NCBI GenBank assembly: GCA_026004875.1
Contig: BPJZ01000025.1
Span: 1 to 34,433 of the forward strand
Reading direction: 5' to 3'
Length of the DNA stretch: 34,433 bases
From: Candidatus Poribacteria bacterium
GTDB taxonomy: Bacteria > Poribacteria > WGA-4E > GCA-2687025
The first letter of the stretch is position 1; every line of letters begins with the position of its first letter. Below the pieces are notes generated by a model. The model made no database searches. It saw only the letters and a list, made by a program, of their open reading frames with translations, and had not been told where the DNA came from. The position numbers and the translations under genes are program-made. Positions 16,139-23,860 of the stretch are shown here, piece by piece.

Positions 16139-18133
16139 TCAAGCTTGTGCCGGCGCGGGGGGACTCGCCCGGTTTCGTCGAGCTCCTCATCGGAGGTCGC
16201 TGCTTGAGCGGCAGCCTCGCGCCCCTCCTTTTTGAGTGGAGCGGAGGCCGGCTTTTCTTGGGCCGGGGAGGGGCTGGGTCCAGAGGGTCGAGCGCGGTCC
16301 TGACGGGTCACCTTCGGCCCGATCAGCTCCTCGATCTCCTGGCTGTCCAGCGTCTCGCGCTCCAGGAGCGCGTCGGCCAGCCGCCGGAGCTCGGTCATAT
16401 GGTTCTGAATGATGTCCATCGCCGTGGCCCAGGCGGTGTCAATGATATTGCGCACCTCGGCGTCAATCATCTGGGCCGTCTGCTCCGAGTAGTCCCGATG
16501 GGTGGCCAGCTCACGGCCTAAGAAGATCTGTTCCTCTCGCCTGCCGTAGGCAACAGGGCCGAGCTTTTCGCTCATTCCGAACTCGCAGACCATTCGTCGG
16601 GCCAGGTCGGTCGCCTGTTCGAAGTCGTTCTTCGCTCCGGTGGTCGCTTCGTTGAAGACCAGTTCTTCGGCGATCCGTCCGCCGAGGGCGTAGCTGATCC
16701 GGGCCAAAAGCTCCTCGCGAGTGTGGTTATGGCGCTCGTCCATCGGCAGACTAACCGTCAGCCCCAAGGCCCGACCGCGAGGGATGATGGTCACCTTGTA
16801 GTTGGGGTCCATATCGGGGGTGGTAATGGGCCACCAGGGCGTGTCCCGCCTCGTGGTAGGCAGTCATCCGCCGCTCGTGTTCGCTGATGACCAGGCTCCG
16901 CCGTTCCGGCCCCATCATGACGCGGTCTTTGGCCTCCTCGAGGTCCCGCATGGTGATCACGTCGGAGTTGCGCTTAGCGGCCAGGAGAGCCGCCTCGTTG
17001 ACCAGGTTTTCCAGGTCGGCGCCGGAGAAGGTGGGCGTTCCGCGCGCCAGACGGGCCAGGTCCACGTCAGGAGCCAGGGGCTTGTTGCGCGTGTGGACCT
17101 TGAGGATGGCCTCACGCCCCCGCACGTCGGGCAGATCCACGACCACTTGACGATCGAAGCGCCCCGCTCGCAGCAACGCCGGATCAAGGACGTCAGGCCG
17201 GTTCGTCGCGGCGATGATGATCACACCGCCGGAGGAATCGAAGCCGTCCATCTCCACCAAGAGCTGGTTCAGGGTCTGTTCTCGCTCGTCGTGGCCGCCG
17301 CCGATCCCCGCTCCGCGATGGCGGCCCACCGCGTCCAGCTCGTCAATGAAGATAATGCAAGGGGCGTTCCGCTTGCCCTGCTCGAACAGGTCGCGCACTC
17401 GAGCAGCCCCTACGCCGACGAACATCTCGACGAAATCGGAGCCGCTAATGCTGAAAAAGGCAACGCCCGCCTCACCGGCGACGGCGCGGGCCAGGAGCGT
17501 CTTCCCGGTCCCCGGAGGACCGACCAACAGCACCCCCTTGGGGATGCGGCCCCCCAGCCGCTGGAACTTCTTGGGGTCCCGGAGAAACTCGATAATCTCC
17601 TGAAGGGCCTCTTTGGCCTCGTCGCAACCGGCCACGTCGTTAAAGGTGACCTTGGGCATGTTCGGGGTGTACATCTTCGCCCGGCTCTTGCCAAAGGAGA
17701 GAGCCCGGTTGCCGCTTCCCTGCATCTGGCGGGACATGAAGATGATCAGCCCCACGATCAGCAGCAGGGGAAGGATGCTGGTCGCCAGAATGCTCAGCCA
17801 CTGGAACTTAGCCGTGGACTCATAATCCCAAGGGATGCCGGCCTCTTCCAGCTTCTCCTCAAGGCGGTACTCGGAGGAGGGAAGGTAGTTGATCCGGATC
17901 ACCGTTCGTTGGGCGTCGGCGCGGACGACTCGGATCGTCTCGGGGCCGATAATCACTTTTTCGATGGCGCTGGGGTTCCGCTCAATGATCTTCAGGAACT
18001 GGCTGAAGGTCATCCCGTCCTCGCGTCCAACGCCGACCCCACCGGCGTTGTTGGCCTGCCACCAGTAGGCGCTAAAGGCCAAGATCACCAGCAGCAGGAC
18101 CCAGACGAACAGGCTTCTTGTATTTCGGTTCAC
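16139..18133 (-). CDS. ftsH: ATP-dependent zinc metalloprotease FtsH
   Basis: Membrane-bound AAA+ protease for quality control. Two membrane segments (residues 8-25 and 114-134) flank a periplasmic part. Walker A is GPPGTGKT (205-212), followed by [16 protein letters not shown] with Walker B, the region [20 protein letters not shown] with the arginine fingers, the zinc site HEAGH (427-431) and its third ligand in [12 protein letters not shown]. An extra C near 16816 breaks the frame just after HEAGH. The end is uncertain. The visible frame runs on to 15997 through folP; two more extra bases would bring TGA at 16139-16141 (used here, about 663 aa); a single one would fuse it in frame to folP. 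The start is GTG 18133 with AAGGGG upstream. Confidence 0.9.
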
Positions 18134-18209
18134 CCCGTGCCCCTTAACCGCGCTCGAAGTTCACCTGGCCCGAGAGAGGGCAGAGCCCCTGCCCTTCCGT
18201 TGTGATTGT

Positions 18210-18239
18210 AGTATAACAAACTGTGCGGCAGAGAGACAA
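18210..18239 (-). promoter_or_regulatory. Promoter of the ftsH-folP operon
   Basis: On the minus strand TTGTCT (plus 18234-18239) and TATACT (plus 18210-18215) are 18 bases apart. A TG one base before the -10 makes it an extended -10 promoter. The 5' leader would be about 70 bases. Confidence 0.55.
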
Positions 18240-18371
18240 CCTCCCGGTCCGGCGCGGGCACGCAGATTGCGCCCGCCAAAACCGGAGCGCGAAAGCCCTT
18301 CAAACCAGGGGCGAGCCGGACCGTCTGCTGACCATTTGTTGAACAGGAGTGACCAGAGGGGAGCCATCCCG

Positions 18372-19112
18372 TTGGGCGTCTCCGAGCCGATCTTGCAAGT
18401 AGAACGCCTGAGCTGGCAGTTTGGCGGAAGGCGGCTGGTGGACGCCGTCTCGTTCGTCCTCCTCGAGGGGGAAGCCCGGCTGCTGTTGGGCCGGAACGGC
18501 GCGGGGAAGTCGGCGCTGCTTGGGTTGCTGGCCGGATGCCGGCGCCCCACTCAAGGGCGCATCCTCTGGCGCTCGGACTTGGCAGGGACCAAGGTCGGCT
18601 ACCTCCCCCAGAGTCCCTATCTTCCGGAGCGGACCTCCGTGCTGGCCTACCTGGCGATGTTCGCCGTCTCTTATCGAGTGCCGCGCCCCCTCCGGGAGCG
18701 AACGATCGCCGAAGCGCTGGAGCTGGTCGAGCTGCAAGATCGAGCCGGCTGGCCGGTCCGGGAGCTGTCCCGCGGAGAGACTCAGCGCTTGGAGCTGGCG
18801 CGGGTGCTGCTGAGCGACCCGCGAGTTCTCCTTCTGGACGAGCCTCTGGAGGGGCTGGACCCGATCGGCGCCGCCGAACTCCTGGGTGTCCTGGAAGAGC
18901 TCCGACGCATGGGGAGAACCTTCCTGATCGCCACTAACCGGCCGGAGGAACTCACCCGGCTTGCCGAGACGGCGCTCATCCTGGACGCCGGGCGATTGGT
19001 CTTTGAGGGCACTCTGGAACAGCTTCGCCACCACTTAAAGCTGCCTCAGGCGAGTTGGAGCGAGGGGCTTCGGGCGATCTCCCAAAGCCAATCCAGCGCC
19101 TCCCTTCGCTGA
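18372..19112 (+). CDS. ABC transporter ATP-binding protein (orphan)
   Basis: Single ABC ATPase domain with Walker A GRNGAGKS (residues 40-47), Q-loop in VGYLPQSPYLPE, signature LSRGETQRLELARVLL, Walker B VLLLDEPLEGLDP and a switch region LIATNRPEEL in which Asn replaces the usual His. About 246 aa from TTG 18372, which is preceded by AGAGGGGAG; the open frame extends upstream to ATG 18267, so the start is uncertain. The C-terminus (SEGLRAISQSQSSASL) is short. There is no permease partner beside it: the next gene is convergent. It could energise a permease elsewhere, or act in export like CcmA/NatA-type ATPases, which have this compact form. The H-loop change, if real, may lower ATPase activity. 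Confidence 0.75.
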   Translation: MGVSEPILQVERLSWQFGGRRLVDAVSFVLLEGEARLLLGRNGAGKSALLGLLAGCRRPTQGRILWRSDLAGTKVGYLPQSPYLPERTSVLAYLAMFAVSYRVPRPLRERTIAEALELVELQDRAGWPVRELSRGETQRLELARVLLSDPRVLLLDEPLEGLDPIGAAELLGVLEELRRMGRTFLIATNRPEELTRLAETALILDAGRLVFEGTLEQLRHHLKLPQASWSEGLRAISQSQSSASLR

Positions 19113-19120
19113 GCACACCC

Positions 19121-19813
19121 TCAACGACGGCTCACCGATCGACCGAGCACCCAGAGGGAGAAGGCAAGGCTGATCGCCGTCCACAAACCGCCCCAGAAGA
19201 TCGTCCGGCCGGTCGGCGAGAGAAGAGGAGGAAAGGCCACTCGCTCCGCGAGCATCCGGGCGTCTGAGGGAGCCTCCGGCCGAAGGAGCACGTCCGAGAG
19301 GATGTCGTAAACGGCGTACAGGCAGCTACTCAGCCCGATCAAGCCGACCGACCAAGCGACCACCTCCCGCCGGAACAGCGCTCCCGCCAATAACAGAAAC
19401 CCCCCAAATCCCCAGCCGACCAGGATTCCCACTCCGCTCCGAACGTAGAGCACCGTGACGCCCAGCAACAGCACCCCCATTCCGATTGCCAACGAGCGGG
19501 CTACACCGTACCTTCCCGCGCCCAGCAACAACAACCCACCCCAGAAAAGACTGCCTAGATAACCGGCGTTGAGAATCCAGAAGGGGGAACCGCCGTAAGT
19601 TCGGGTCAAACCGCCCTCATTGAGGAAGAGCTGAACTTCTGCGACCCCTCCCCCGGTCGCCCGCGCGGCAAACGCATGGCTCAGCTCGTGGAGCAACACG
19701 ACAAACAGACGGATCGGCTTGAAGTACGACTGGTTCCAGACCAGCCCGATCAGCACCCCTCCCGCCAGCAGGAGCAGGAGTCGTCTCCAGTCGACGTGTC
19801 TGAGTCGGCCCAT
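19121..19813 (-). CDS. M50-type membrane metallopeptidase-like protein
   Basis: Protein of 230 aa with about six membrane segments. The HExxH zinc motif HELSH is at residues 42-46 inside a hydrophobic segment (FVVLLHELSHAFAARATGGG), and FWILNAGYLGSLFWGG follows, the arrangement seen in the M50B-like family rather than site-2 proteases with a PDZ domain. ATG 19813 (MGRLRHVDWRRLLLLLAGG) has GAGGGGCCGAGG just upstream and is preferred over the ATG at 19951. Substrate is unknown; members of this family are uncharacterised. Convergent with the ABC ATPase gene, 8 bases apart. Confidence 0.7.
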   Translation of the reverse strand: MGRLRHVDWRRLLLLLAGGVLIGLVWNQSYFKPIRLFVVLLHELSHAFAARATGGGVAEVQLFLNEGGLTRTYGGSPFWILNAGYLGSLFWGGLLLLGAGRYGVARSLAIGMGVLLLGVTVLYVRSGVGILVGWGFGGFLLLAGALFRREVVAWSVGLIGLSSCLYAVYDILSDVLLRPEAPSDARMLAERVAFPPLLSPTGRTIFWGGLWTAISLAFSLWVLGRSVSRR

Positions 19814-19851
19814 CCTCGGCCCCTCTTCGTCGGCGCCCTTTCGCTCAGGAG

Positions 19852-19857
19852 AGTATA
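19852..19857 (-). promoter_or_regulatory. Candidate -10 box for the M50-like gene
   Basis: TATACT on the minus strand, 38 bases before ATG 19813. No convincing -35 at 16-18 bases. Confidence 0.3.
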
Positions 19858-20001
19858 ACCGCTCTTGGGCCAAGTGGCCTTCTTGTCGGCCCTTTAGCGA
19901 GTGGAAAAAAATCGCTCTCCTCCCCCGAAATTCCGTTGCGCGGGAAGACAAAACGGGATACGCTTACCCTGCAACGAACGACGGGAGCGCCCGCAACTCT
20001 G

Positions 20002-20029
20002 TTCACAAGCCGTTTTTTACCGCTAGGAT
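20002..20029 (+). promoter_or_regulatory. Candidate promoter of the epimerase gene
   Basis: TTCACA (20002-20007) and TAGGAT (20024-20029) are 16 bases apart and would give a very short leader before ATG 20048. The same transcript could continue into dnaA. Confidence 0.4.
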
Positions 20030-20047
20030 CAGCCAAAGGCACAACGC

Positions 20048-20752
20048 ATGAAGGTGCTCATCACCGGCGGTGCAGGCCACGTCGGAAGTATCCTCCGTTC
20101 GGCGCTGGAAGTGCACCACGAGTGCTTCTACCTGGACCTTCGTCCGGTTCCTGGCGCGGAGGACCGGACCGTTCTTGGGGACATCACCGACGAGAAGACG
20201 GTTCAACGTGCCGTTCAGGGGATGGAGGCGGCCATTCAGCTGGTCATGGCCAACCCTGCGGTTCCGGAGAACCTGATCAGCCGCTCCTACGACGTCCACG
20301 TCAAGGGAATGCACGTGCTCCTCGACGCGGCGGTTCGGGCAGGGGTTCGGCGAATCATCTACGCCAGCAGCATGTCGGTCTACCAAAACGCCGCCCAGTA
20401 TCGCGCCAGCGAGGAGGAGCCTCCCGACGCGACCGACATCTACGGCCTGACCAAACGGCTGGGCGAGGAGGTTTGCCGGGCCTTTGCGAGGCGTCATCCG
20501 GAGCTTTCCATTCTCGCGCTGCGGATGGTACTACCTCAGACGGAGGCCCAGTGGAGGGAGCACCTCCAGCGGGGGACGCGAACCGACTTCATGACCGGGC
20601 CTAACGACCTGCGCCGGCTCTACCTGGCGGCGCTTGCCTTGGAGGGCCATCGGGGGTTTGACGCCGTTCAGGCCTGCTCCGATCTCTCTGGACGCCACCT
20701 GAACATGGAGAAGGCTCGGCGGCTCTTGGGCTGGGAGCCGCGCGGCGAGTAG
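20048..20752 (+). CDS. NAD-dependent epimerase/dehydratase (extended SDR)
   Basis: Protein of 234 aa with the N-terminal NAD(P)-binding motif GGAGHVGS (7-14), an acidic residue ending strand 2 (CFYLDLRPVP), the catalytic serine region IYASSMSVYQNA and the YxxxK pair in DIYGLTKRLGEEV (Y132, K136). It is shorter than typical GalE (about 320 aa), so the sugar-binding C-terminal part is reduced; the end LNMEKARRLLGWEPRG is the usual family ending. Sugar-nucleotide epimerase or uronate dehydrogenase are both possible. It lies 87 bases upstream of dnaA on the same strand. Confidence 0.8.
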   Translation: MKVLITGGAGHVGSILRSALEVHHECFYLDLRPVPGAEDRTVLGDITDEKTVQRAVQGMEAAIQLVMANPAVPENLISRSYDVHVKGMHVLLDAAVRAGVRRIIYASSMSVYQNAAQYRASEEEPPDATDIYGLTKRLGEEVCRAFARRHPELSILALRMVLPQTEAQWREHLQRGTRTDFMTGPNDLRRLYLAALALEGHRGFDAVQACSDLSGRHLNMEKARRLLGWEPRGE

Positions 20753-20839
20753 GCCTCAGGGCGAGCCCGTTCGTTGCGGAGAAGCAACCAGAGGGGGCGA
20801 AACGCAGAGTATTCCGCTGACTATCGCTGGGGACGACCA

Positions 20840-22264
20840 ATGGGCGACGAGTTCAACTGGGAGGAATTTCTCCAGGAGATCCTCAACGGCGACCACGATG
20901 CCTATCTGGATCAAGCGATTGCCCGCTTTGACCCAGAGACGGCCCAGCTGACCGTCTACGTCACCTCGGAGTGGGCCAAAGAGGCGATCGAAGCGCGCCG
21001 GTCACGCGGGGGACCTTCTCGATTAGCCCTCCTGCACCAAGGGCTTCAGCGACGCTATCCCGACCGGGCGACCTCCGTCCGGGTGCTGGTGGACCCCTCC
21101 TTTATGCCGGCAACCTCAGAGCCGCTCCTGGAGGCGGATCCGCCTACCGAACTGGCCCCGCGCGAGCAGGAGCAGAAGCACCCAACCCGCGGCGGCGAGC
21201 CCTTCTCAGGCGACGGCCTGAACCCCCGCTACACCTTCGACCGCTACGTCGTGGGGACCTCGAACCGCCTGGCCTACACCGCCGCATACAGCATCGCGGA
21301 GAACCCCCACGGAAGCCAGTACAACCCGCTTTTCATCTACGGCGGGGTCGGGCTGGGGAAGACCCACCTCCTCCACGCGATCGGAAACGAGGTCCGGCGA
21401 CGACACCCTCATCTGCGCGTCCTTTACGTCTCTGCCGAGTCGTTCACCAACGAGCTGGTCGAAGCGATCCGGTTGGGGACCACCACCGCCACACGGAACC
21501 GCTACCGGAGCATTGACGTCCTGCTGATGGACGACATCCAGTTTTTGCAGAAGAAGGCGGCCACCCAGATCGAGTTCCATCATACCTTCAACGACCTCCA
21601 CAACGCCGACAAACAGATCGTCTTGGCCAGTGACAGCAACCCTAACGATCTGACCGAGCTGGAAGAACGGGTGAAGTCACGTTTTATGTGGGGGATGGTC
21701 ACTCAGATCGAACCGCCGGAGTTCGAAACGCGAGTCGCCATCCTTCAGCGCAAGGCGGAGGACCTGGGAATCGCCGAGCTTCCCGCCGACGTAGCCGAGT
21801 TTATCGCCGAGCGGATCACCACAAACATCCGGGAGCTGGAAGGGACACTCGCCACCCTCCACCGCCACGCCGAGCTCCAGCGGAGGCCGCTCGACCTCGC
21901 GCTCGCGCAGGAGCTGTTCCGGAGCTACTCCCAGGAGTCCCTAGAGCCGCTCACCCCGGATCCGATTATTCAGATCGTAGCCGACTACTTCAAAATGCGG
22001 CCCAGCGAAATCCGTTCCAAGCGACGGACCAAGCGGATCGCCACCGTCCGACACATTGCGATGTACCTGTGCCGCCGCCTGACCGGGCTCCCGCTGATCG
22101 ACATCGGCCAGGAGTTTGGAGGAAGGGACCACAGCACCGTTATCAACGCCTGCAACAAGATCGAGCAGCAAGCGGCAAGAGATCCCCAGCTGGCCCAGAT
22201 GCTTCAGGAGATCATCGAGCTGATCGAGGAGTACCGTCGGGGCAGATCGGCTCGAAGAGGGTGA
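20840..22264 (+). CDS. dnaA: Chromosomal replication initiator DnaA
   Basis: Binds DnaA boxes and unwinds the origin. Length is 474 aa from ATG 20840 (MGDEFNWEEFLQEIL), weak GGGGAC upstream; the open frame to 20774 adds a basic, non-conserved stretch. Domain I spans residues about 1-85, with a linker to about 125. Domain III AAA+ follows with NPRYTFDRYVVGTSNRLAY (128-146), Walker A GGVGLGKT (168-175) and Walker B LLMDDIQFLQ (228-237); sensor/arginine-finger segment LEERVKSRFMWGMV. Domain IV is a helix-turn-helix with the signature GGRDHSTVINACNK (about 426-439). In domain III, ASDSNPNDL replaces the more usual TSDRPP-type segment. Followed directly by a 461-base spacer full of DnaA boxes. Confidence 0.95.
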   Translation: MGDEFNWEEFLQEILNGDHDAYLDQAIARFDPETAQLTVYVTSEWAKEAIEARRSRGGPSRLALLHQGLQRRYPDRATSVRVLVDPSFMPATSEPLLEADPPTELAPREQEQKHPTRGGEPFSGDGLNPRYTFDRYVVGTSNRLAYTAAYSIAENPHGSQYNPLFIYGGVGLGKTHLLHAIGNEVRRRHPHLRVLYVSAESFTNELVEAIRLGTTTATRNRYRSIDVLLMDDIQFLQKKAATQIEFHHTFNDLHNADKQIVLASDSNPNDLTELEERVKSRFMWGMVTQIEPPEFETRVAILQRKAEDLGIAELPADVAEFIAERITTNIRELEGTLATLHRHAELQRRPLDLALAQELFRSYSQESLEPLTPDPIIQIVADYFKMRPSEIRSKRRTKRIATVRHIAMYLCRRLTGLPLIDIGQEFGGRDHSTVINACNKIEQQAARDPQLAQMLQEIIELIEEYRRGRSARRG

Positions 22265-22340
22265 AAAATTGAGGTTCAAAATGGAACCCAGTCGCAAAAT
22301 CGTCACGAAGCACCCCCCGATTTTTCGGGATCGAGGCGAG

Positions 22341-22360
22341 TTTTCCACAAGTTATCCACA
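22341..22360 (+). promoter_or_regulatory. DnaA-box pair
   Basis: TTTTCCACA (22341-22349) and the perfect box TTATCCACA (22352-22360) start 11 bases apart. The same pair, with an identical two-base spacer, recurs at 22531-22550. Confidence 0.85.
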
Positions 22361-22417
22361 ATAACTGAGACTCAGGAGGCCGGGTCAGTTGCAAAATCGC
22401 TTAGGCAGGGCTAAATT

Positions 22418-22470
22418 TGTGGAAAACCTGTGGATAACCTGTGGAAAGGCTGTGGACAAATTGTGGAAAA
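22418..22470 (-). promoter_or_regulatory. Five-box DnaA array, reverse orientation
   Basis: Five 9-mers read on the minus strand start exactly every 11 bases (22418, 22429, 22440, 22451, 22462) with 2-base spacers. The second is a perfect box; the others are TTTTCCACA twice, CTTTCCACA and TTGTCCACA. Confidence 0.85.
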
Positions 22471-22473
22471 GTC

Positions 22474-22488
22474 GGAGCCTCAGGCTCC
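22474..22488. repeat. 15-bp palindrome between the two DnaA-box arrays
   Basis: GGAGCCT, a single C, then AGGCTCC: a perfect 7-bp inverted repeat. It lies between the reverse and forward box arrays, 3 bases from one and 10 from the other. Confidence 0.7.
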
Positions 22489-22498
22489 AGACCCCGAG

Positions 22499-22550
22499 TT
22501 TTCCACATTTCTCCACAATCTTTCCACACGTTTTCCACAAGTTATCCACA
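22499..22550 (+). promoter_or_regulatory. Five-box DnaA array, forward orientation
   Basis: Boxes at 22499, 22509, 22520, 22531 and 22542 (steps 10, 11, 11, 11): TTTTCCACA, TTCTCCACA, CTTTCCACA, TTTTCCACA and perfect TTATCCACA. This array faces the reverse array across the palindrome. Confidence 0.85.
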
Positions 22551-22585
22551 GTCCTCCGGCCAGGTACCATCGGGCCTGAAGCCAC

Positions 22586-22594
22586 TTTTCCACA
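22586..22594 (+). promoter_or_regulatory. DnaA box adjoining the trio repeat
   Basis: TTTTCCACA in forward orientation, 14 bases before the CTA repeats; the intervening bases end in CGCGCCCC. Confidence 0.75.
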
Positions 22595-22608
22595 ATTTTT
22601 CGCGCCCC

Positions 22609-22648
22609 CTACTACTACTACTAGTACTTAAGATTAGTAGTAGTAGTA
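22609..22648. repeat. DnaA-trio-like CTA repeat in a perfect 14-bp inverted repeat
   Basis: Five CTA units (22609-22623) lie downstream of a forward DnaA box and a GC-rich spacer. On the other strand they read 3'-GAT repeats, the polarity of the B. subtilis DnaA-trio. The arm TACTACTACTACTA (22610-22623) is repeated as its exact reverse complement at 22635-22648, with an 11-base centre (22624-22634) containing CTTAAG. No DnaA box is visible on the far side of the right arm. Confidence 0.8.
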
Positions 22649-22725
22649 CGGACAGGAGAGAGAAAAGCGACCGAGAAACGCTCAGCAGAACGCCAAGCAC
22701 ATCCAACGAAAGGAAGAACCAGACC

Positions 22726-23835
22726 ATGCAAATCACCGTCCCGCGCGAGGAGCTGCAACAGGCACTCTCCGTCCTGCAACACATCACCGGCGCCAAGACG
22801 GCCATCCCATTACTGGCCAACGTCCGGATTGCCGCCGACACCAGCGGCATTGAGCTCGCCGCCAGCGATCTGGAGGTGGCCCTCCGCTGGCGAGTCCAAG
22901 GCGACATCGCCGAAGGCGGAACGATCACCCTTCCCGGAAGAAAGCTCAACGAGATCGTCTCGGTCCTCCCCGACGAGCCGATCCAGATGGAGTCTTCGGG
23001 GAACCAGGTCCAGATCGTCTGCGATCGAGTGCAGTACAAGCTCTTCGGCCTCCCGGCCGACGAGTTCCCGGCGCTTCCAGAGCTCCAGGAGGAGGACGAA
23101 GGGCTCCGGATAGACGGCCCAATTCTGGCGCGGATGTTTCAGCGGACCAAGTTCGCGGCGGCCGTTGAGGAGGGCCGCTACTTCCTCAACGGCGTCTACT
23201 TCCACCTCTCCCCCGACTGGGTGCGCACGGTAGCTACCGACAGCCGACGGTTAGCCCTCAGCCAGTTGGACCTCAGCGGAGTCGTCGAGAAAGAGACCGG
23301 CGTGATCATCCCGATCAAGGCGGTCGAAGAGACGCTGCGCACCTTCAGCGACTCTGAGGAGGTCCGGATCGCCCTTCGAGAAAAACAGATTCTCTTCGCG
23401 GACGATCGAGCCGTGTTGGGAGCGCGGCTCTTGGATGGGGAATACCCCGCTTACTCCCAACTGATTCCCAAGAGCCACCCGATTCAGGTCGAGGTGGAGA
23501 AGGAGCTGTTCGCTACGGCGATCCGTCGAGTCAGCCTGCTGGCTAATCCCAAGACGACCACCGTTCGGCTGGAGATCTCCTCCGAGGAGATCACGCTTTC
23601 GGCCAGCTCTGCCGAGTTCGGCGAGGCTCGCGAGGTCGTTCCCGCCTCATCGAACGACTCGATTACGATCGGCTTTAACGCCCGCTACCTCCTGGACGCG
23701 TTGGGCCCGATCGAGTCGAAGGTGGCCGTCCTCGAACTCAAAGAGGCGCTGACGGCGGCGGTCATTCGCGACGCCGAGTCGAGCGAGTATCTCTGCTTGC
23801 TGATGCCGGTTCGACTGGAAGCGGCCAGTCTCTAA
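22726..23835 (+). CDS. dnaN: DNA polymerase III beta sliding clamp
   Basis: Processivity clamp of 369 aa made of three repeated domains. Starts at ATG 22726 (MQITVPREELQQALSVLQHI) with AAGGAAG upstream; the longer open frame to 22441 runs through the DnaA boxes and is not coding. Family landmarks are TAIPLLANVRIAADTSGIEL, ATDSRRLALSQLDLSG, ARLLDGEYPAYSQLIPK, and the clamp C-terminus SSEYLCLLMPVRLE, which forms part of the partner-binding groove. No frame breaks. Order dnaA-oriC-dnaN-recF matches the ancestral bacterial arrangement. Confidence 0.95.
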   Translation: MQITVPREELQQALSVLQHITGAKTAIPLLANVRIAADTSGIELAASDLEVALRWRVQGDIAEGGTITLPGRKLNEIVSVLPDEPIQMESSGNQVQIVCDRVQYKLFGLPADEFPALPELQEEDEGLRIDGPILARMFQRTKFAAAVEEGRYFLNGVYFHLSPDWVRTVATDSRRLALSQLDLSGVVEKETGVIIPIKAVEETLRTFSDSEEVRIALREKQILFADDRAVLGARLLDGEYPAYSQLIPKSHPIQVEVEKELFATAIRRVSLLANPKTTTVRLEISSEEITLSASSAEFGEAREVVPASSNDSITIGFNARYLLDALGPIESKVAVLELKEALTAAVIRDAESSEYLCLLMPVRLEAASL

Positions 23836-23860
23836 GGGGCCAGGGCTGAAGGTAACGATC

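Larger units (their letters stand above)
22265..22725 (+). other. Replication origin (oriC) between dnaA and dnaN
   Basis: This 461-base spacer contains no gene. It holds 13 DnaA-box-like 9-mers (three perfect TTATCCACA, the rest one or two substitutions, mostly TTTTCCACA), a 15-bp palindrome, and a trinucleotide-repeat inverted repeat next to the last box. The order is box pair, reverse five-box array, palindrome, forward five-box array, single box, 14-base spacer ending in CGCGCCCC, CTA repeats, dnaN. Box cluster, GC-rich spacer and CTA repeats form the basal unwinding arrangement known from Bacillus subtilis. Classical AT-rich 13-mers are absent; the only AT-rich stretches are short. Confidence 0.9.

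Noticed and set aside
16802..18205. Long open frame of 467 codons on the plus strand opposite ftsH
   Set aside because: It mirrors the FtsH codons, is low-complexity and His/Asp/Gly-rich, and has no family motifs. The opposite strand encodes a full AAA+ protease.
22297..22333. Hairpin CCCGA-TTTT-TCGGG after dnaA as a terminator
   Set aside because: The stem is 5 bp and no T-run follows; it lies in the origin spacer and may be chance.
22609..22648. CTA/TAG repeat as an ordinary microsatellite or a dnaN terminator
   Set aside because: Position and polarity after a DnaA box and GC-rich spacer fit a DnaA-trio better. The stem is A/T-rich with no T-run, and it precedes a gene that must be transcribed.
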